NCBI GenBank assembly: GCA_903970125.1
Contig: CAJCHW010000167.1
Coordinates: forward strand, 1-45,958
Length of the DNA stretch: 45,958 nucleotides
Source: Chlamydiota bacterium
Lineage (GTDB): Bacteria > Actinomycetota > Thermoleophilia > Solirubrobacterales > Solirubrobacteraceae
Direction: 5' to 3'
This document shows positions 44,313 to 45,958 of the stretch, one piece after another. The notes under the pieces are model-generated. The model worked only from the letters and a program-made list of their open reading frames with translations, was not told the DNA's origin and did no database searches. How positions within the stretch are numbered: the first letter of the stretch is position 1; every line of letters starts with the position of its first letter. The position numbers and the translations under genes were made by a program.

Positions 44313-44954
44313 GTGTCAGACACCGAGCAGGCATTGGGACAGCCGCCTGCCGGCGACCCGCCGCAGGGCGAGGCGCCGGCAGGCAACGGTTCGCCACAGC
44401 AGGCAGCGCCGGCGTCGCCGGGCACTGAGGCCGGCGACGGCCCGGATGGCAACGCTGCGGCTACGCCGGCAGCGGCAGGGCAGGCGGCTGACGAGCGCGC
44501 GCTGCAGGGCGACGTCGTCGAGCTGATGGCGGCTGCGGCGCAGCGCGACGAGTACCTGGCGCTGGCGCAACGCACCCAGGCGGACTTCGAGAACTACCGC
44601 AAGCGCGTGGCGCGCGAGTCACTCGTCGCCGTCGAGAAGGGGATCGCGAAGCTGGCCAAGGAGATCTTTCCGGCGCTGGACAGCCTGGGCAGAGCGCTGG
44701 ACGGCGCCGCCCAGGACGACCCGCTGCTTGAGGGGGTGCGCCTGGTGCGCTCCGATCTCAACGCCGCCCTGACACGCGTGGGGATCGCAAGCTTCTCGCC
44801 TGAGGGTGAGCGCTTTGACCCCTCCCAACACGAGGCCGTGGCGCAGATCGAGCGGCCGGACGCCGAAAGCGGCAGCGTGGTCGAGGTCTACCAGTCCGGC
44901 TATCGCATGGGCGAGAGCATCCTGCGGCCAGCCCGCGTGGTCGTGGCGGCGTGA
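44313..44954 (+). CDS. grpE: GrpE nucleotide-exchange factor
   Basis: Releases ADP from DnaK. 213 residues from GTG 44313, 6 bp after the dnaK stop. The first 65 residues are Pro/Gly/Ala-rich and disordered. Then the long coiled coil (about 65-130) with QRTQADFENYRKRVARE, and the beta-domain with LEGVRLVRSDLNAALTRVGI, FDPSQHEAVAQIE and VVEVYQSGYRMGESILRPARVVVA, which carries the usual GrpE signature. Confidence 0.96.
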   Translation: MSDTEQALGQPPAGDPPQGEAPAGNGSPQQAAPASPGTEAGDGPDGNAAATPAAAGQAADERALQGDVVELMAAAAQRDEYLALAQRTQADFENYRKRVARESLVAVEKGIAKLAKEIFPALDSLGRALDGAAQDDPLLEGVRLVRSDLNAALTRVGIASFSPEGERFDPSQHEAVAQIERPDAESGSVVEVYQSGYRMGESILRPARVVVAA

Positions 44955-44971
44955 GCGTGACGGAGTAGAGC

Positions 44972-45958
44972 GTGGCGTCCCGAACCGACTTCTACAAGAC
45001 CCTGGGAGTCGAGCGCAAGGCCTCGGCTCAGGAGATCAAGAAGGCCTACCGCAAGCTGGCGGCCCAGTATCACCCGGACCACAACCCGGGCAACAAGGAC
45101 GCCGAAGCACGCTTCAAGGACATCTCGCAGGCCTACGATGTGCTCTCGGACGCAAAGAAACGCGCGGAGTACGACGCTGGCACAGGCCCGTTTCGCGCGA
45201 CTGGTCCCGGAGGTCCGGGCGCGGGTGGATTTCAAGGATTTGACTTCGGCGCCGGCGGGATGGGCGACATCCTCTCGAACCTCTTCGGCGGAGCGGCGAG
45301 ACGCGGACCCGGGGGCGGCCAGACACGTCCTGCTTCCGAGCGCGGAGCAGACCTGGAAGCGCAGGTCCAGCTTTCCTTCGACCAAGCTCTGCAGGGTGCA
45401 CAGATGCCACTGTCGGTGCCCACGCATCAGCGCTGCCCCACCTGCCACGGTTCCGGCGCCAAGCCGGGCACGACTCCGAAGGTGTGCCCGCGGTGCAAGG
45501 GAAGGGGCATCGAGACCGAGGGTCAGGGCCCCTTCTCGCTGTCGCGCCCCTGCTCGCTATGCCACGGCTCGGGGACGATCATCGAGGATCCATGCCCAAC
45601 GTGCGAGGGCTCGGGCGCGGTGCGCACCGTGCGCAACCTTCGCGTCAACATCCCGGCAGGGGTCAAGGATGGCAGCCGCATCCGCCTCGCGGGCAAGGGC
45701 GAGGCGGGCCGCAACGGCGGTCCCCACGGTGATCTCTTCCTGGTCACGCACGTGACGCCGTCGCCGGTGTTCGCGCGCAAAGGCGACGACGTCCAGGTCG
45801 ATGTCCCCTTGAGCATTCCCGAGGCGTTGCGGGGCGCAGAGATCAAGGTGCCCACGCTCACGGGCATGAAGACCTTACGCGTACGTCCGGGCACTCGGCA
45901 CGGGACCGTGCAACGGCTGCGCGGTGAGGGGCCGCCGAAGGTTGGCGGCGACTCGCCG
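44972..45958 (+). CDS. dnaJ: Co-chaperone DnaJ (3' end cut by window edge)
   Basis: Stimulates DnaK ATPase and delivers substrates. GTG 44972 has GGAG 7 bases upstream; 329 codons are visible, so roughly 40-60 residues are missing. J-domain: [25 protein letters not shown] with the HPD motif, and [14 protein letters not shown]; Gly/Phe-rich linker; four zinc repeats [24 protein letters not shown] and CPTCEGSG; then the C-terminal beta domains with [19 protein letters not shown]. It is third in the dnaK-grpE-dnaJ operon; hspR would be expected next. Confidence 0.96.
   Translation, partial: MASRTDFYKTLGVERKASAQEIKKAYRKLAAQYHPDHNPGNKDAEARFKDISQAYDVLSDAKKRAEYDAGTGPFRATGPGGPGAGGFQGFDFGAGGMGDILSNLFGGAARRGPGGGQTRPASERGADLEAQVQLSFDQALQGAQMPLSVPTHQRCPTCHGSGAKPGTTPKVCPRCKGRGIETEGQGPFSLSRPCSLCHGSGTIIEDPCPTCEGSGAVRTVRNLRVNIPAGVKDGSRIRLAGKGEAGRNGGPHGDLFLVTHVTPSPVFARKGDDVQVDVPLSIPEALRGAEIKVPTLTGMKTLRVRPGTRHGTVQRLRGEGPPKVGGDSP

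Overview
This GC-rich window (my estimate is high-60s percent GC, by eye) is ordinary chromosomal DNA densely packed with genes on both strands. I see no insertion sequence, prophage, CRISPR array, tRNA or rRNA. Gene content points to an actinobacterium: a mycobacterial-type two-domain NAD synthetase, actinobacterial inositol-phosphate synthase next to a CDP-alcohol phosphatidyltransferase, an adenylate cyclase built like the mycobacterial pH-responsive enzyme, an LCP-family cell-wall protein, and dnaK-grpE-dnaJ in that order. The absence of mycolic-acid or sporulation genes, and the overall flavour of the proteins, make me favour a deep-branching class such as Thermoleophilia (Solirubrobacterales). 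That placement is inference.

Layout. 1-3.9 kb: an MFS exporter (cut by the left edge) divergent from its HxlR-type regulator, with two matching operators over both promoters, then a 5'-3' exonuclease and a ring-cleaving dioxygenase. 4-7.6 kb: two overlapping peptidase E paralogues, then a class II glutamine amidotransferase and a class III adenylate cyclase. 7.7-13.3 kb: a KimA-like permease, a second MFS exporter, an isochorismatase-like protein without the usual cysteine, and a large membrane protein. 13.3-15.7 kb: a compact operon of an unknown small protein and two proteins carrying four YbjQ-like domains in all. 15.7-21 kb: MMPL exporter, fatty-acid desaturase, cyclopropane-fatty-acid synthase and a histone-H1-like protein. 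21-26.2 kb: LOG-family protein and NAD synthetase lying in one reading frame separated by an amber codon, then an LCP protein. 26.3-32 kb: thiO-thiS-thiG, argF, an RlmD/TrmA-type RNA methyltransferase without the Fe-S cysteines, and a quinone oxidoreductase. 32-36.6 kb: a divergent Fe-S uracil-DNA-glycosylase-like protein, a glycosyltransferase-PHP fusion, an FMN reductase, and a YceI protein divergent from a MarR regulator. 37-39.7 kb: a phosphatidylinositol cluster (PAP2-type enzyme, CDP-alcohol phosphatidyltransferase, ino1). 39.8-42.3 kb: a second membrane protein homologous to the one near 12 kb, divergent from endonuclease III. 42.4 kb to the end: dnaK, grpE, dnaJ (cut by the right edge).

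Regulation visible in the sequence: two sets of paired palindromes at divergent regulator/target genes (HxlR-MFS and MarR-YceI), a 37-bp-period repeat and a recognisable promoter before dnaK, and a recurrent -10-like hexamer only 6-12 bases before start codons, which suggests many leaderless transcripts.

The parts most worth follow-up are the YbjQ operon, the glycosyltransferase-PHP fusion, the LOG/amber/NadE arrangement, the pair of WDNxWYxG membrane proteins, the altered uracil-DNA-glycosylase-like protein and the inositol-lipid cluster. All functions are read from motifs by eye; no database search was run.
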